Positions 35,870-45,815 are shown, numbered from the stretch's first letter. The stretch: DNA of 64,000 nt from Acrocarpospora macrocephala (GCF_009687865.1 NZ_BLAE01000011.1:84774-148773); one strand, 5' to 3'. Made by a program: numbers and translations. Notes: a model not told the origin generated them from the letters alone.

Positions 35870-37413
35870 ACCAGGCTCCGCTCGCCGGAGGGGATCGTGA
35901 AGCGGGCCGAGGTGCGGGCGGGCGCGCCCCGGCGGCTGATGTAGTCGAGGGTGCGGAAGTCCGCGGTGAGCGCGTCCTGGGTGAGCCTGGCCATGATGTA
36001 GCCGCGCCGCTGGTCGATGTAGGAGATGTGCGGATTCTCGGCGAGGGTCGCGGCGGTGCGCTCGGTGTCGCGGTAGCCGTCGCCGTCACTGGCGATCGAC
36101 GAGGTGACCAGCTCGACGGCGGCCTTCGTGTCCGGGTCGCCGGGGTCGGCGTAGAGCTCGGCGGCGTGGTGCATGTGCGCGTCACCCGTGAGCACGACCG
36201 GGTTGGCGACGTCCTTCAGCCCCTTGAGCAGCGCGGCGCGCTCGGCGGCGTAGCCGTCCCAGGAGTCGAGGTTGACCTCGGTGCCGGGGCCGAGCTTGAA
36301 GTCCTTCTGGGCCATGATGATCTGCTGGCCGATCAGGTTCCAGCGGGCCCGCGAGCCCCGCAGGCCGTCCTGCAGCCAGCGGTGCTGATCCTCGCCGAGC
36401 AGGGTGCGGTCCGCCGCGAGACGGTCGTCGCAGCCCGCGCGCACCCCGTCCTCGCAGGCCTGGTCGTCGCGGAACTGGCGGGTGTCGAGCAGGTGGAACT
36501 GGGCCAGCTCGCCCCAGGCGACCCGCCTGTTGATCTTGATGGCGGCGCCGTGCGGGATGCTGGTGCGGCGCAGCGGCATGTTCTCGTAGTAGGCCTGGAA
36601 GGCGTTGGCGCGGCGGCGCTCGAACGCGGGCGCGCCGGTGCTCGACTTCGGGCCCGCCCAGTTGTTCTCGATCTCGTGGTCGTCGAAGGCGACCAGCCAG
36701 GGGGCGACGGCGTGCGCGGCCTGCAGGTCGGGGTCGCTCTTGTACTGGGCGTGCCGCATCCGGTAGTCGGCGAGGGTGGCGCACTTGTGCCCGCCGGAGT
36801 GCTGCCGGATGTTTCCGCCGGGGGCGGTGTATCCGTCGGGCTGGTATTCGTACATGTAGTCGCCGAGATGCACGACCAAGTCGGGCTCCTGCTCGGCGAG
36901 CCGCTTGTACGCCGTGTAGTAGCCGTGCTCGTAGTGCGCGCACGCCGCGATCGCGAACGACAAGGCCGACAACCCCGGCGGTGAGGTCCGCGTCCTGCCG
37001 GTCGGCGACACATACCCGTCCGCCTTGAACCGGTAGAAGTACTCCCGCCCCGCCTGGAGGCCCTTCAACTCCACGTGCACGCTGTGCGCCGCCCGCCACG
37101 ACGCCGTCTCCGTGCCGGTACGGACGATGTCCGCGAACCGCTCGTCCGTGGCCACCTGCCACTGCACGTCGTAGTCCCGGGACGGCATGCCACCCCGGCC
37201 GTTCAAGCCAAGGGGATCTAACACCAGCCGGGTCCAGAGCACGAATCCGTCGGCGGAGGGGTCACCCGAGGCGACACCGACCCCGAACGGGTCCTGACGG
37301 AGGGATCGAGTGGGCGCGTATCCGGCTCCGGTCAGAAGGAGCCCCCCGGCGGCCACACTGGACAGGAACACTCTGCGTGACGCTTTTCCCTGCACCCTAA
37401 CAGGAAAGCCCAC
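35866..37413 (-). CDS. phoD: Alkaline phosphatase/phosphodiesterase PhoD
   Basis: A 515-residue secreted enzyme with a Tat signal (SRRVFLSSVAAGGLL, residues about 12-26). PhoD motifs: FGVGVASGDPSADGFVLWTR, LGDYMYEY, FDDHEIENNW and TGDAHMHH, which ligate the Fe3+/Ca2+ centre. It releases phosphate from mono- and diesters outside the cell. The GTG at 37413 was taken as start; a GTG six codons downstream is possible. A PHO-box-like repeat lies upstream. Confidence 0.93.
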   Translation of the reverse strand: MGFPVRVQGKASRRVFLSSVAAGGLLLTGAGYAPTRSLRQDPFGVGVASGDPSADGFVLWTRLVLDPLGLNGRGGMPSRDYDVQWQVATDERFADIVRTGTETASWRAAHSVHVELKGLQAGREYFYRFKADGYVSPTGRTRTSPPGLSALSFAIAACAHYEHGYYTAYKRLAEQEPDLVVHLGDYMYEYQPDGYTAPGGNIRQHSGGHKCATLADYRMRHAQYKSDPDLQAAHAVAPWLVAFDDHEIENNWAGPKSSTGAPAFERRRANAFQAYYENMPLRRTSIPHGAAIKINRRVAWGELAQFHLLDTRQFRDDQACEDGVRAGCDDRLAADRTLLGEDQHRWLQDGLRGSRARWNLIGQQIIMAQKDFKLGPGTEVNLDSWDGYAAERAALLKGLKDVANPVVLTGDAHMHHAAELYADPGDPDTKAAVELVTSSIASDGDGYRDTERTAATLAENPHISYIDQRRGYIMARLTQDALTADFRTLDYISRRGAPARTSARFTIPSGERSLV

Positions 37414-37434
37414 CTGGTTGTCGAATACAGGTTA

Positions 37435-37467
37435 GCCTGCTGACCTGCGAAGAAACCATAAGTGAAC
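37435..37467 (-). promoter_or_regulatory. Possible PHO box upstream of phoD
   Basis: On the minus strand three successive 11-base units start GTTCACTTATG (37467-37457), GTTTCTTCGCA and GGTCAGCAGGC. The first fits 10 of 11 positions of the actinomycete PHO unit G(G/T)TCAYYYR(G/C)G; the others fit poorly. The location 22-54 bases before phoD supports PhoP control. Confidence 0.45.
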
Positions 37468-37634
37468 AGACATGCGGATTACCCACGGTAATTGAACGCA
37501 TGCCGAACGAGTGACGTCGAGTAAGCGAAGGTGCAATGTTCAAACCACCGCGCCCCGTTAACGGCCGATAAATGCGTTGATCAATGGGTATATCCCCCGG
37601 GTACCCTGAACGGCATCGAGAGGAGGAGAACCCC

Positions 37635-38057
37635 ATGCCAGGACCACTCATCGTCACCGCTTCCATCACCGTCCCCGAAGTCGAACTGAGCTGGCGTTTC
37701 TCCCGCTCCTCCGGCCCCGGCGGGCAGGGCGTCAACACCACCGACAGCCGCGCCGAACTCACTTACGACGTGGCCGCCACCACCGCGCTGCCCCCGGCCC
37801 TGAAGGCCCGCGCCCTCACCCGCCTGGCCTCCCGCCTCGTCGACGGCGCCATCACCATCGCCGCCTCCGAATACCGCTCCCAGCTGCGCAACCGCGAAGC
37901 CGCGGAGCTGCGCCTGGCGCAACTCCTCCGCGAGGCCATCGCACCCCCACCCCGCAAGCGCCGCCCCACCCGCCCGTCCAAGGGCGCGGTCGAGCACCGC
38001 CTGGCGAGCAAGAAGCACCGCTCCGCCGTCAAACGCCTCCGCCGCCTCGACGACTGA
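37635..38057 (+). CDS. arfB: Alternative ribosome-rescue factor ArfB (peptidyl-tRNA hydrolase)
   Basis: A 140-residue release-factor-like protein. The catalytic GGQ is at residues 29-31 in SRSSGPGGQGVN, and the basic tail (RKRRPTRPSKGAVEHRLASKK) is the part that enters the empty mRNA channel in known ArfB. It frees stalled ribosomes by hydrolysing peptidyl-tRNA. The ATG at 37635 follows GAGGAGGAGAA. Confidence 0.93.
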   Translation: MPGPLIVTASITVPEVELSWRFSRSSGPGGQGVNTTDSRAELTYDVAATTALPPALKARALTRLASRLVDGAITIAASEYRSQLRNREAAELRLAQLLREAIAPPPRKRRPTRPSKGAVEHRLASKKHRSAVKRLRRLDD

Positions 38058-38196
38058 GCACTCGCAGCCGGTTCAGGAGTGCCGGGTGCGGAGCCATACG
38101 CCGGTCTGAGCAAGCCGTTCGCCAGGAGCGCGTTCTCGCGCTCCACCAGTCAGACTGGATAGTGGGTCGGGGGACGTCGCCGCGAAGGGCGAGACG

Positions 38197-41121
38197 ATGC
38201 CGCTGGATTTCGCCGGAGCCTTGCTGGGCGCCTTGGTGCAGTGGGTCGGCGGCGCGGCCGGCAACCGGCTACGCCGCCTGGGTTCCGGCAGCCCCGCCCA
38301 ATCCGCGATACGACGCGTCGTGAATGCCTCGATTGAACCAGCACTGGTCGATCTGGGCACCCCACCAGCTAGCGCCGGACCAGTTCTTGAGGCACTCCGG
38401 CTCCACCTGGCACACCGGCTGGACATCGATCTGGTGGCGATGAACGATCCGGGAGCCGTGCTGGCGACGTGGCTGGCGCCACTAGATGATCCCGGCCAGC
38501 ACCTGGCCGGGACCGGCTACTTGAGCTCGCACAACATCCTCATCAGTGACCTCAGCGACCGGCTGCGCCAGCACATTCTGCTGGGTATTCAGGCCGACGC
38601 CCTGGACAACGGTCCGCTCGCGCCGCTGTGGCACGCCCTCGCGGCCGCCCACCACGAGCGGCGTGCCATCGCGCACGATGAAAAGCTGTATGCCACGCTG
38701 ACCGAGATCCAGGCGCAGACCAGGGCGATCCTGACCAGCCTGAACCCCGGTCCCCGCCATGCGCGGCCGGGCAAGCGGACACTGGGCCAGCCCATAGACC
38801 GGGTACGGCCATTGGATCTAGGAGTCCACCCGTCCATCGCGGTCGGCACCGCCGCCAATCCGCCCGGCGAACTGCCCGCCTACGTCCCGCGCGCCCACGA
38901 TGACACGTTGCAAGCGCTCGTGACCGATGCGCAGGCCAGCGGCGAGGTGCGAATGGCCGTGCTGGTGGGTGGGTCGTCGACTGGCAAGACCCGAGCCCTG
39001 TGGGAGGCCGTCCGCCGGCTGCCACCCCCGTGGCGGATCTGGCATCCGCTGCGCCCGGACCAGCCCAGTGCGGTCCTGACCGACCTGGACGCGGTGGGAA
39101 CGCACACCGTGATCTGGCTGAACGAGCTCCAGCGCTACCTGTTCACTCCCGGCGGCAAAGCGGGTGAGCAGGTCGCCGCCGCCCTGGGTGAACTGCTGGC
39201 CAGGCCCAAACGGGGCCCGCTACTGATCGTGGGGACTCTGTGGCCGGACTACTGGGACATCCTTACGCGAATCCCGAAACCCGGTTCACCTGATCCCCAT
39301 CCACAAGCAGGTGACCTGCTCAGAAACATCGGTATTCGCGTACCGGACGTGTTCACCGGCACTGACCTTGAGGCCGCCATGACCCTTGCGGACGAGCAAG
39401 GGGATCTCCGCTTGGCCGAGGCGCTCCGCAAGGCACCGGATGGGGCGCTGACCCAATATCTGGCCGGTGGCCCGGCGTTGATCGAACGCTATGACAAGGC
39501 GAACACCCTGGCGCAAGCGTTGCTTCACGCGGCGATGGACGCTCGCCGCCTTGGTCACGGCGCGGGCCTGTCACGGCGAATGCTCGAAGCGGCGGCCGCC
39601 GGCTACCTCAGCGACCAGCAGTGGGATCTTGTCGCCGCTGACGGGCTGGAGCAGGCGTTCTCCTATCTGACCGACCCGCTTCCCTGTCGTGGCGCCCGCC
39701 CGCCGCTGACCCGCATTCGCCCCCGGCCTGGCTTCGATCGGCGAGTGGCCCCGGCCAGGGACGCGGAAGACGAGCAAGGGTACCGGCTGGCCGACTACCT
39801 GGAAGAGTTCGGCGCGAACGCACGGCGTCTGATCTGCCCTCCGGCCAGTCTGTGGAACGCCGTCACCGAGCATTCCGAACCCAGCGATTGCGCCGCACTC
39901 GCGAAAGCAGCCTCCGATCGGGGACGATACCGGCATGCATTCCATCTGTCGCAACGCGGAGGAAATCCGGCAACGTTATGGCAATTAGCGTCGATCCGGG
40001 AGCTATTGGGGGACGAAGAGGGAGCCGAGAGGCTGTACCGTTCCGCCGCCGACGTGGCAGATCCCGACGCGCTGTGGAAGCTGGCGGAGCTGAGAGAACT
40101 CGCCGGCGATGGCGCGGAAGCCGAACGTCTCGTCCGCAGGGTGGCTGACACCAGCCATGTGCTGTGGAGAATCGCCGAGCAGCGAATAGCGGCGAAGGAC
40201 GCGGACGCCGTCAAGCACCTGCATGCGGCGGTGAATGCCAGCACCGTACTTGGGGACCTTGCCGTGTTACGGGAAGAGACCGGAGACCACGAGGGCGCGG
40301 AGCGACTGGCTCATGAAGCCGCCGCCCAAGGTGACACCAGCACGTTGCGAGACCTCGCTGAAATGCGCGAGGAAGCCGGAGACCTCAGCGGCGCGGAGCG
40401 GCTCTACCGCGCGGCCGCAGACGCCGGCGACGCCCGGGCCCTGTCGAGCTTGGCGGTACTGCGGCAGGAAGCTGGAGATCGGATAGGCGCTGATCGACTG
40501 TACCGCGCGGCCGCGGCCGCTGGTGACGTGCAGGCCCTGTCGAACCTAGCCGTCCTGCGTGCGGAAGCAGGAGATGCCAAAGGCGCGGCGAAGCTGATGC
40601 GTGCGGCCGCTGACGCGGGAAGTACCGACGCGCTGATCGACCTTGCCATCCTCCAGGAACGGGCGGGTGACCACGAGAATGCCGAACGGCTGTATCGCGA
40701 CGCCGTCGGTGCCCGTGGTATCGGCGCGGTCGTCAATCTTGCCCTGCTGCTCGAACGAAACGGCCACGGAAAAGCCTTCGAGCGGCTGTCCGAGTTGACG
40801 ATGCACAACGGGCGCCCCGGTGGGCTGCTGGCCATAGCGCTGCTGCGAGAAGAGGCTGGTGATCACGCCAGGGCTGAGCGGCTCTGCCGAGCGGCAGTCG
40901 ATTCTGGCGACACCATCGCGCTGTGGCACCTGGCCGAGATACGGGAGAGGGCCGGAGACCGAGAAGAGGCCGAACGGCTGGCCCGTTCCGCCGCCGATGC
41001 CGGGCACATCGGCGCCCTCCTGAATGTGGCGATACGAAGGGAACAGGCGGGAGACGCACGCTGGCCGGGGCTCCTGCGGTTTGGTGTGGAAGCGGACGGC
41101 AGGGTTGCGGACCCGTGGTGA
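38197..41121 (+). CDS. P-loop NTPase with C-terminal TPR/Sel1-like repeats (STAND-like)
   Basis: A 974-residue protein. Residues 1-240 are a helical N-terminal region of unknown type. The NTPase has Walker A VLVGGSSTGKTRALWE (about 256-270) and a Walker B-like TVIWLNELQRYL about 55 residues later. From about residue 570 to the end there are 13 helical repeats of close to 32 residues (for example LAEMREEAGDLSGAERLYRA), like TPR or Sel1. Sensor-repeat plus P-loop plus N-terminal effector is the plan of STAND proteins, many of which are antiphage. No membrane helix. It stands alone between housekeeping genes and uses more A/T-ending codons than its neighbours. Function is inference. Confidence 0.75.
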   Translation: MPLDFAGALLGALVQWVGGAAGNRLRRLGSGSPAQSAIRRVVNASIEPALVDLGTPPASAGPVLEALRLHLAHRLDIDLVAMNDPGAVLATWLAPLDDPGQHLAGTGYLSSHNILISDLSDRLRQHILLGIQADALDNGPLAPLWHALAAAHHERRAIAHDEKLYATLTEIQAQTRAILTSLNPGPRHARPGKRTLGQPIDRVRPLDLGVHPSIAVGTAANPPGELPAYVPRAHDDTLQALVTDAQASGEVRMAVLVGGSSTGKTRALWEAVRRLPPPWRIWHPLRPDQPSAVLTDLDAVGTHTVIWLNELQRYLFTPGGKAGEQVAAALGELLARPKRGPLLIVGTLWPDYWDILTRIPKPGSPDPHPQAGDLLRNIGIRVPDVFTGTDLEAAMTLADEQGDLRLAEALRKAPDGALTQYLAGGPALIERYDKANTLAQALLHAAMDARRLGHGAGLSRRMLEAAAAGYLSDQQWDLVAADGLEQAFSYLTDPLPCRGARPPLTRIRPRPGFDRRVAPARDAEDEQGYRLADYLEEFGANARRLICPPASLWNAVTEHSEPSDCAALAKAASDRGRYRHAFHLSQRGGNPATLWQLASIRELLGDEEGAERLYRSAADVADPDALWKLAELRELAGDGAEAERLVRRVADTSHVLWRIAEQRIAAKDADAVKHLHAAVNASTVLGDLAVLREETGDHEGAERLAHEAAAQGDTSTLRDLAEMREEAGDLSGAERLYRAAADAGDARALSSLAVLRQEAGDRIGADRLYRAAAAAGDVQALSNLAVLRAEAGDAKGAAKLMRAAADAGSTDALIDLAILQERAGDHENAERLYRDAVGARGIGAVVNLALLLERNGHGKAFERLSELTMHNGRPGGLLAIALLREEAGDHARAERLCRAAVDSGDTIALWHLAEIRERAGDREEAERLARSAADAGHIGALLNVAIRREQAGDARWPGLLRFGVEADGRVADPW

Positions 41122-41195
41122 ATTCCTAGACCCTGCCGCCTTCCGCGGCACTTCCCGACGCGGCCCGGCTCCCACGCCCGCCGCCATCCGGCCGG

Positions 41196-41822
41196 TCAGG
41201 TTGAGCGGTCCTGCATTTCCCACAGGTGGTCCAGGACGTGCCAGATGATGCGGCGGGTGGCGTAGCGGGCGGGCCAGCCGTGTTCGGCGCCGCCGGGGGA
41301 AGGGGCGCCGAGGGTTTCGGTGATGGCGGTGCGCATGGTGGTGAGGTCTTCGGGGGACTTGAGGGGTTTGTGTTTCAGGCCGATCTTGCGGGCGTAGGCG
41401 CGTTCGGCTTCGGTGACGTGGGCGATCATCTTGGTGCGGTCGCGGCCGCCGCCCCGGGGGCCCTTGCGGAGTTCTTCGGGGGCCACCGTGGCGTAGGCGT
41501 CGAATTCGGCCCAGGCGGCGGTGAGGAGGGCGGCGGCGCGGGTGGCTTCCGTTTCGGTCACGGGGGCGTGGTCGCTGGGCGGGATGGCGCCGGGGGCGCC
41601 GAAATCGGTGGTGGTGTCGCCTTTGACGTGTTCGGTGATCACAGGATCGCCGGGGGTGAAGGGGAGGCCCGCGCGGTCGGCGATGACGCGGTAGCGGGGT
41701 TCGTAGGTGAGGAACGCCTCGATCGCCTGGTCCTCGGAGTTGCCGACCCGACACCAGCCGGGCCAGTCGATGGAGCAGGCGAAGACCTTCTTGGGGCCGA
41801 TCTCCAGGTAGAGGTGGTTCAT
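41196..41822 (-). CDS. DinB-like fold hypothetical protein
   Basis: A 208-residue protein. The first 50 residues ([28 protein letters not shown]) look like a small beta-sheet domain reminiscent of HicB. The rest is helical; its last part ([19 protein letters not shown], then [20 protein letters not shown]) has the spaced His residues of DinB-type metal-binding bundles. Catalytic role unknown. It lies 39 bases from the convergently oriented end of no other gene and is followed upstream by a HAD phosphatase on the same strand. Confidence 0.6.
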   Translation of the reverse strand: MNHLYLEIGPKKVFACSIDWPGWCRVGNSEDQAIEAFLTYEPRYRVIADRAGLPFTPGDPVITEHVKGDTTTDFGAPGAIPPSDHAPVTETEATRAAALLTAAWAEFDAYATVAPEELRKGPRGGGRDRTKMIAHVTEAERAYARKIGLKHKPLKSPEDLTTMRTAITETLGAPSPGGAEHGWPARYATRRIIWHVLDHLWEMQDRST

Positions 41823-41861
41823 CCCGTCAGCCTCGCACGGGATGCTGACAGGACGTGGCAG

Positions 41862-42644
41862 CTACTCGACAAGATCGATCAGATCCGCGACCGAGGGGAC
41901 GATCTGGGACGGGCGGAACGGGAAACGGTCGATCTGGTCGCGCTGGGTGACGCCGGTGAGGACCAGGATGGTGTGCAGCCCGGCCTCCATGCCGCAGACG
42001 ATGTCGGTGTCCATCCGGTCGCCGATCATGGCGGTGCTCTCGCTGTGGCCCTCGATGCGGTTGAGCGCGCTGCGCATCATCATCGGGTTGGGCTTGCCCA
42101 CGAAGTACGGCTCGACTCCGGTGGCTTTGGTGATCATGGCGGCCACGGCGCCGCAGGCGGGCAGGTTGCCCTCGTGGGAGGGGCCGACCGCGTCGGGGTT
42201 GGTGGCGATGAAGCGGGCGCCGTTCTCGATCAGGCGGATGGCGCGGGTGATGTGGGAGAAGCTGTAGGTGCGGGTCTCGCCCAGGACCACATAGTCGGGG
42301 TCCAGGTCGGTGAGGATGTAGCCGGCCTCGTGCAGGGCGGTGGTCAGGCCCGATTCCCCGATCACGTACGCCGAGCCTTCGGGGCGCTGGGCGGACAGGA
42401 AGTCGGCGGTGGCCATGGCGGAGGTCCAGATCGCCTCCGGCGGCACGTTGAGGCCGGCCACGCGGAGCCGTACGGACAGGTCGCGGGGGGTGTAGATGGA
42501 GTTGTTGGTGAGGACGAGGAAACGTTTGCCGGACTCGCCCAGCTTCTGGATGAACTCGTCGGCGCCGGGCACGGGCTTGCCCTCGTGGACCAGGACGCCG
42601 TCCATGTCCGACAGCCAGCAGTCGATGGGCTTGCGCTCAGTCAT
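41862..42644 (-). CDS. HAD superfamily (class IIA) phosphatase, NagD-like
   Basis: A 260-residue hydrolase. Motif [15 protein letters not shown] holds the nucleophile and acid/base Asp; [11 protein letters not shown] is motif [11 protein letters not shown] holds the motif III Lys and [13 protein letters not shown] motif IV. The cap between motifs II and III is of C2a type as in NagD and sugar/nucleotide phosphatases. The ATG at 42644 was chosen because [11 protein letters not shown] is the usual N-terminus; the open frame upstream is the antisense of a neighbouring gene. Confidence 0.88.
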   Translation of the reverse strand: MTERKPIDCWLSDMDGVLVHEGKPVPGADEFIQKLGESGKRFLVLTNNSIYTPRDLSVRLRVAGLNVPPEAIWTSAMATADFLSAQRPEGSAYVIGESGLTTALHEAGYILTDLDPDYVVLGETRTYSFSHITRAIRLIENGARFIATNPDAVGPSHEGNLPACGAVAAMITKATGVEPYFVGKPNPMMMRSALNRIEGHSESTAMIGDRMDTDIVCGMEAGLHTILVLTGVTQRDQIDRFPFRPSQIVPSVADLIDLVE

Positions 42645-42713
42645 GGTCCAAGCATCGCAGGTGCGCGGAGGATTCCAGAAATATCCGGAGCGCATCTCCG
42701 GTTGTCTGCGTTC

Positions 42714-43736
42714 ATGGAGAACATTCGCGGCGTCGCGCGAGGTGCGGCCGAAGTTCCTTTGTCGGTGCTTGAGCTGGCCACGGTCGGGGAGGGCGGCAGC
42801 CCGGGCGAGGCGCTGCGGGGCGCGACCGAGCTCGCGAAGCGGGCGGAGGAGTGGGGATATCACCGGATCTGGGTGGCCGAGCATCACGGCATGCCGGGGG
42901 TGGCCAGCTCCTCCCCCGCCGTGATCATCGCGCACCTGGCGGCGTCCACGAGCACGATCAGGCTGGGGTCCGGCGGGGTGATGCTGCCCAACCACGCGCC
43001 GCTGGTGATCGCCGAGCAGTTCGGGACGTTGCACGCGTTGCATCCCGGGCGCATCGATCTCGGTCTTGGCCGGGCGCCGGGGACGGACATGGTCACCGCG
43101 CAGGCGCTGCGCCGCAGCGCGAACGTCGACCCGGACGAGTTCCCGCAGGAGGTCGCCGCGCTGACCGCGTTCCTGGACGGCGCCAACCCCCGGGTCCAGG
43201 CGATCCCGCGCGGGGACGACCGGCCGCCCATCTGGCTGCTGGGTTCCAGCGGGTTCAGCGCGCGGCTGGCCGGGCTGCTGGGGCTGCCGTTCGCGTACGC
43301 GCACCACTTCAGCGCGGCCGGCACCGAGCCCGCGCTGGAGCTCTACCGCACCTCGTTCCGTCCGTCGGAGGTGCTCGCGGAGCCGTACGCGATGATCGGG
43401 GTCTCCGCGCTGGCGGCCGAGAGCGAGCAGGAGGCGCTGCGGCAGGCCATGGCGGGGGCGCTGGCGTTCCTGCGGATGCGGCTCGGCCGTCCCGGACGGT
43501 TCCCGACGCCGGAGGAGGCGGCCGCGTATCCGTATTCGGCGGCGGAGACCGAGTTCGTGTACGGGCGGCTGGCCGACGTCGTCTACGGCGACCGCGATCA
43601 GGTGAGGACCGGCCTGGAGGAGCTGCGCAAGCGCACCGGCGCGGACGAGCTGATGATCACCACGACCGTGCACGGCACGGAGACGCGAATCCGGTCGTAC
43701 GAACTGATCGCGCAGGCCTACGAGATGACTCCCTAG
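42714..43736 (+). CDS. Luciferase-like monooxygenase (MsnO8-type LLM oxidoreductase)
   Basis: A 340-residue TIM-barrel flavoprotein. [56 protein letters not shown] and [16 protein letters not shown] are typical of the FMN-dependent LLM group. The substrate is unknown. The ATG at 42714 was chosen; the large frame open upstream is the shadow of genes on the other strand. It is divergent from the HAD gene and overlaps the next convergent gene by 4 bases. Confidence 0.88.
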   Translation: MENIRGVARGAAEVPLSVLELATVGEGGSPGEALRGATELAKRAEEWGYHRIWVAEHHGMPGVASSSPAVIIAHLAASTSTIRLGSGGVMLPNHAPLVIAEQFGTLHALHPGRIDLGLGRAPGTDMVTAQALRRSANVDPDEFPQEVAALTAFLDGANPRVQAIPRGDDRPPIWLLGSSGFSARLAGLLGLPFAYAHHFSAAGTEPALELYRTSFRPSEVLAEPYAMIGVSALAAESEQEALRQAMAGALAFLRMRLGRPGRFPTPEEAAAYPYSAAETEFVYGRLADVVYGDRDQVRTGLEELRKRTGADELMITTTVHGTETRIRSYELIAQAYEMTP

Positions 43737-44623
43737 GGTTTGAGCGCCTCCAGGGCCTCCTCGGCGCGGCGCATGGACACGGCGGGGTCGGCGTCGACGG
43801 AGCCGAACTCGGGGTTGAAGTTGAGGTCGTGGAAGACCTCGGTGACCCCCTGCTCGGCCAGGGCCGCGACGTCTTGCCGGATCTTCTCGTACGAACCGGC
43901 GAGCGGCGCGGAGCTGTCTGATCCAGGGCGGGTCACCCCGCGGCAGATGAAACGCAGCGCGCCGGGGTCGCGCCCGGCCTCGCGGGCCGACTCCTTCACC
44001 ATGGAGATCTGCTCGTGGATCTTGGTGAGATCCATCCGGCTGGAGCTGATCCAGCCGTCGGCCAGGCGGCCCGCGCGGCGCAGGGCGACCGGCGCCGCGC
44101 CGCCCATCAGGATCGGCGGCACGGGCGCGGGCTTGGGGTCCTGGTGGACCGGAGGCAGCGCGTAGAACTCGCCCTTGTGCTCGACCGGGTCCTCGGTCCA
44201 GAGCTTGCGGAGCAGCTGCACATACTCCTCGGCGCGCTTGCCGCGGCGTTCCATCGGGACCGCGGAGGCGGCGAACTCCTCCTCCACCCAGCCCAGGCCG
44301 ACCCCCACGTCCAGCCGGCCGCCGGAGACGATCTGCAGGGTGGCGAGCTGCTTGGCCAGCATGGCCGGGGAGTAGAAGGGCAGGTTCAGGACGGCAACGC
44401 CGAGCTGGATGCGAGAGGTGACCCCCGCCACGTACGACAACGTGACGATCGGGTCCTGAACGCTCCGATAGCTGGACCCCATCGAATGCCCGACCGGGTA
44501 GAGCAGCCGCTGGAACGTCCACACCTCGTCATAGCCCAGCTCCTCGGCCCGGGTCGCCACCCGCGCCATGGTGCCGGGCGTCGCCCACGACCCGGACACC
44601 GGCACCGCGAATCCAATCCTCAT
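43733..44623 (-). CDS. F420-dependent LLM-class oxidoreductase
   Basis: A 296-residue protein of the luciferase-like fold beginning [20 protein letters not shown], with [53 protein letters not shown] and [20 protein letters not shown]. These blocks fit the F420-dependent subgroup common in actinomycetes. The substrate is unknown. It is convergent with the other LLM gene, so the pair may result from an old duplication of the fold but not of a gene: their sequences differ strongly. Confidence 0.85.
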   Translation of the reverse strand: MRIGFAVPVSGSWATPGTMARVATRAEELGYDEVWTFQRLLYPVGHSMGSSYRSVQDPIVTLSYVAGVTSRIQLGVAVLNLPFYSPAMLAKQLATLQIVSGGRLDVGVGLGWVEEEFAASAVPMERRGKRAEEYVQLLRKLWTEDPVEHKGEFYALPPVHQDPKPAPVPPILMGGAAPVALRRAGRLADGWISSSRMDLTKIHEQISMVKESAREAGRDPGALRFICRGVTRPGSDSSAPLAGSYEKIRQDVAALAEQGVTEVFHDLNFNPEFGSVDADPAVSMRRAEEALEALKP

Positions 44624-44659
44624 ACGGCAACCCTAGAGCCCGCCGGGTAGATTGAGCCG

Positions 44660-45481
44660 GTGCCCCCCGACCTGGTCTCTCAGCTGGTACGGCTGTCCGG
44701 CCGCGAAGGCCCGCCCACCGTGCTCAAGGACACCCGCGTCCTGGTGATCAGGGTGGGCGACGTCGTGGTGAAGGCGCACCCGGCCGGGACCGACGAGGCC
44801 GAGCTGAAGGCCCGCCTGGAGGTACGGCTGCCCGGCCTGCTGCTGGAGCCGCTGGGAACCGACCGGGTGGGAGACCGGTTTGTCACCATCTGGCCCGCCG
44901 GGGAGCCGCTCACGCCCGACGATCTCGAGACGCCGCCGTGGGAGGAGGGCGGGCGGCTGCTGGCGCGGTTACACGCCCAGCCCCTGCCCGCCGGGTTACC
45001 CCCGATGGGCGGGCCCGCGCGGGTCACCCGGGCCGTCGCCCAGCTCGAACCCGGCGACCTGCCCCGCAAGGCGTACCAGACGCTGGATCTCCGGCAACGG
45101 GGCAGCGGGCTGACGCATGGCGACTGGCATCTGGGGCAGCTCATCCGCTTGGATGGCGCGTGGCTGCTGATCGACCCCGACGACCTCGGGTACGGCGACC
45201 CCGCCTGGGATCTCGCCCGGCCGGCCGCCTGGTTCGCGTCCGGGCTCGTCTCGCCGGACGAATGGAACCTGTTCCTCGGCTCCTACCTGGCCGCCGGGGG
45301 GACCGCCGTCTCGCCGGGCGACCCGTGGCGGGAACTCGACGGGCCGGCCCGCGCGTTGACAGTCCAACTGGCCGCCACGGCAATGGCGACCGCGCGCCGC
45401 GACAACACCGCCCTTGACGAGGCGGCGGAGGCTCTGATCTCCTCCTGCGAGAGGATCCTGGCCACACCGCCACCGTCGTAG
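44660..45481 (+). CDS. Phosphotransferase of the APH fold
   Basis: A 273-residue kinase-like protein. THGDWHLGQLI carries the catalytic Asp, and LLIDPDDLGYGDPAWDLARP the metal-binding Asp. The N-terminal VVVKAHPAG would supply the nucleotide Lys. The Asn of the usual HGDxxxxN motif is replaced by Gln in HGDWHLGQ, which is seen in some family members. Substrate unknown. It ends 27 bases before a zinc-ribbon gene. Confidence 0.78.
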   Translation: MPPDLVSQLVRLSGREGPPTVLKDTRVLVIRVGDVVVKAHPAGTDEAELKARLEVRLPGLLLEPLGTDRVGDRFVTIWPAGEPLTPDDLETPPWEEGGRLLARLHAQPLPAGLPPMGGPARVTRAVAQLEPGDLPRKAYQTLDLRQRGSGLTHGDWHLGQLIRLDGAWLLIDPDDLGYGDPAWDLARPAAWFASGLVSPDEWNLFLGSYLAAGGTAVSPGDPWRELDGPARALTVQLAATAMATARRDNTALDEAAEALISSCERILATPPPS

Positions 45482-45508
45482 GGTGAATGGTTAACGCCTC
45501 TTAAGGAG

Positions 45509-45772
45509 ATGACGCTCATGCAGTGCCCCAAGTGCCGCGGGAACATGCGGACTTTTGACCGTAACGGCGTCCACATCGAGCAGTGCGACAACTGCCGTGG
45601 AATCTTCCTGGACTACGGCGAGCTGGAGACGCTCTCCCGCATGGAGAACCAGTGGAACGCGGCTCCCCCGCCCCCCGCTCCCGGCCCGGCCTGGGGCGGC
45701 GGCCACCACGGCGGCCACGGCTACCACCATGGCCACCGCAAGAGCTGGGTGAACGCGCTCTTCTCCAGCTGA
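45509..45772 (+). CDS. TFIIB-type zinc-ribbon protein
   Basis: An 87-residue protein. MQCPKCRGNM and IEQCDNCRGIFLDYGELE form the four-Cys zinc ribbon of the zf-TFIIB family. The C-terminal half is Pro/Gly/His-rich (HHGGHGYHHGHR) and could bind extra metal. AAGGAGATGACGCTC precedes the ATG. The role of this widespread family is unknown. Confidence 0.88.
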   Translation: MTLMQCPKCRGNMRTFDRNGVHIEQCDNCRGIFLDYGELETLSRMENQWNAAPPPPAPGPAWGGGHHGGHGYHHGHRKSWVNALFSS

Positions 45773-45779
45773 GCTTCCC

Positions 45780-45806
45780 AGCCGCGGTCCCGTGGGGACC
45801 GCGGCT
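45780..45806. terminator. Bidirectional terminator
   Basis: 12-bp stem (45780-45791 with 45795-45806) and a 3-base loop, followed by TCTCC on the plus strand. It lies between the convergent zinc-ribbon and lipoprotein genes. Confidence 0.8.
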
Positions 45807-45815
45807 TCTCCATGC

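Noticed and set aside
38200-41100. The 96-base periodicity inside the TPR-like gene as a DNA repeat or CRISPR-like array
   Set aside because: The periodicity is at protein level only; the units diverge in DNA and have no conserved spacer-repeat structure.
41226-42713. A long open extension upstream of the MsnO8-type oxidoreductase
   Set aside because: It is antisense to the DinB-like and HAD genes and Gly/Val-rich; the protein family starts at the ATG at 42714.
42645-44522. A long open extension upstream of the HAD phosphatase
   Set aside because: Antisense to the luciferase-like gene and out of frame within the F420-type gene; homology starts at 42644.
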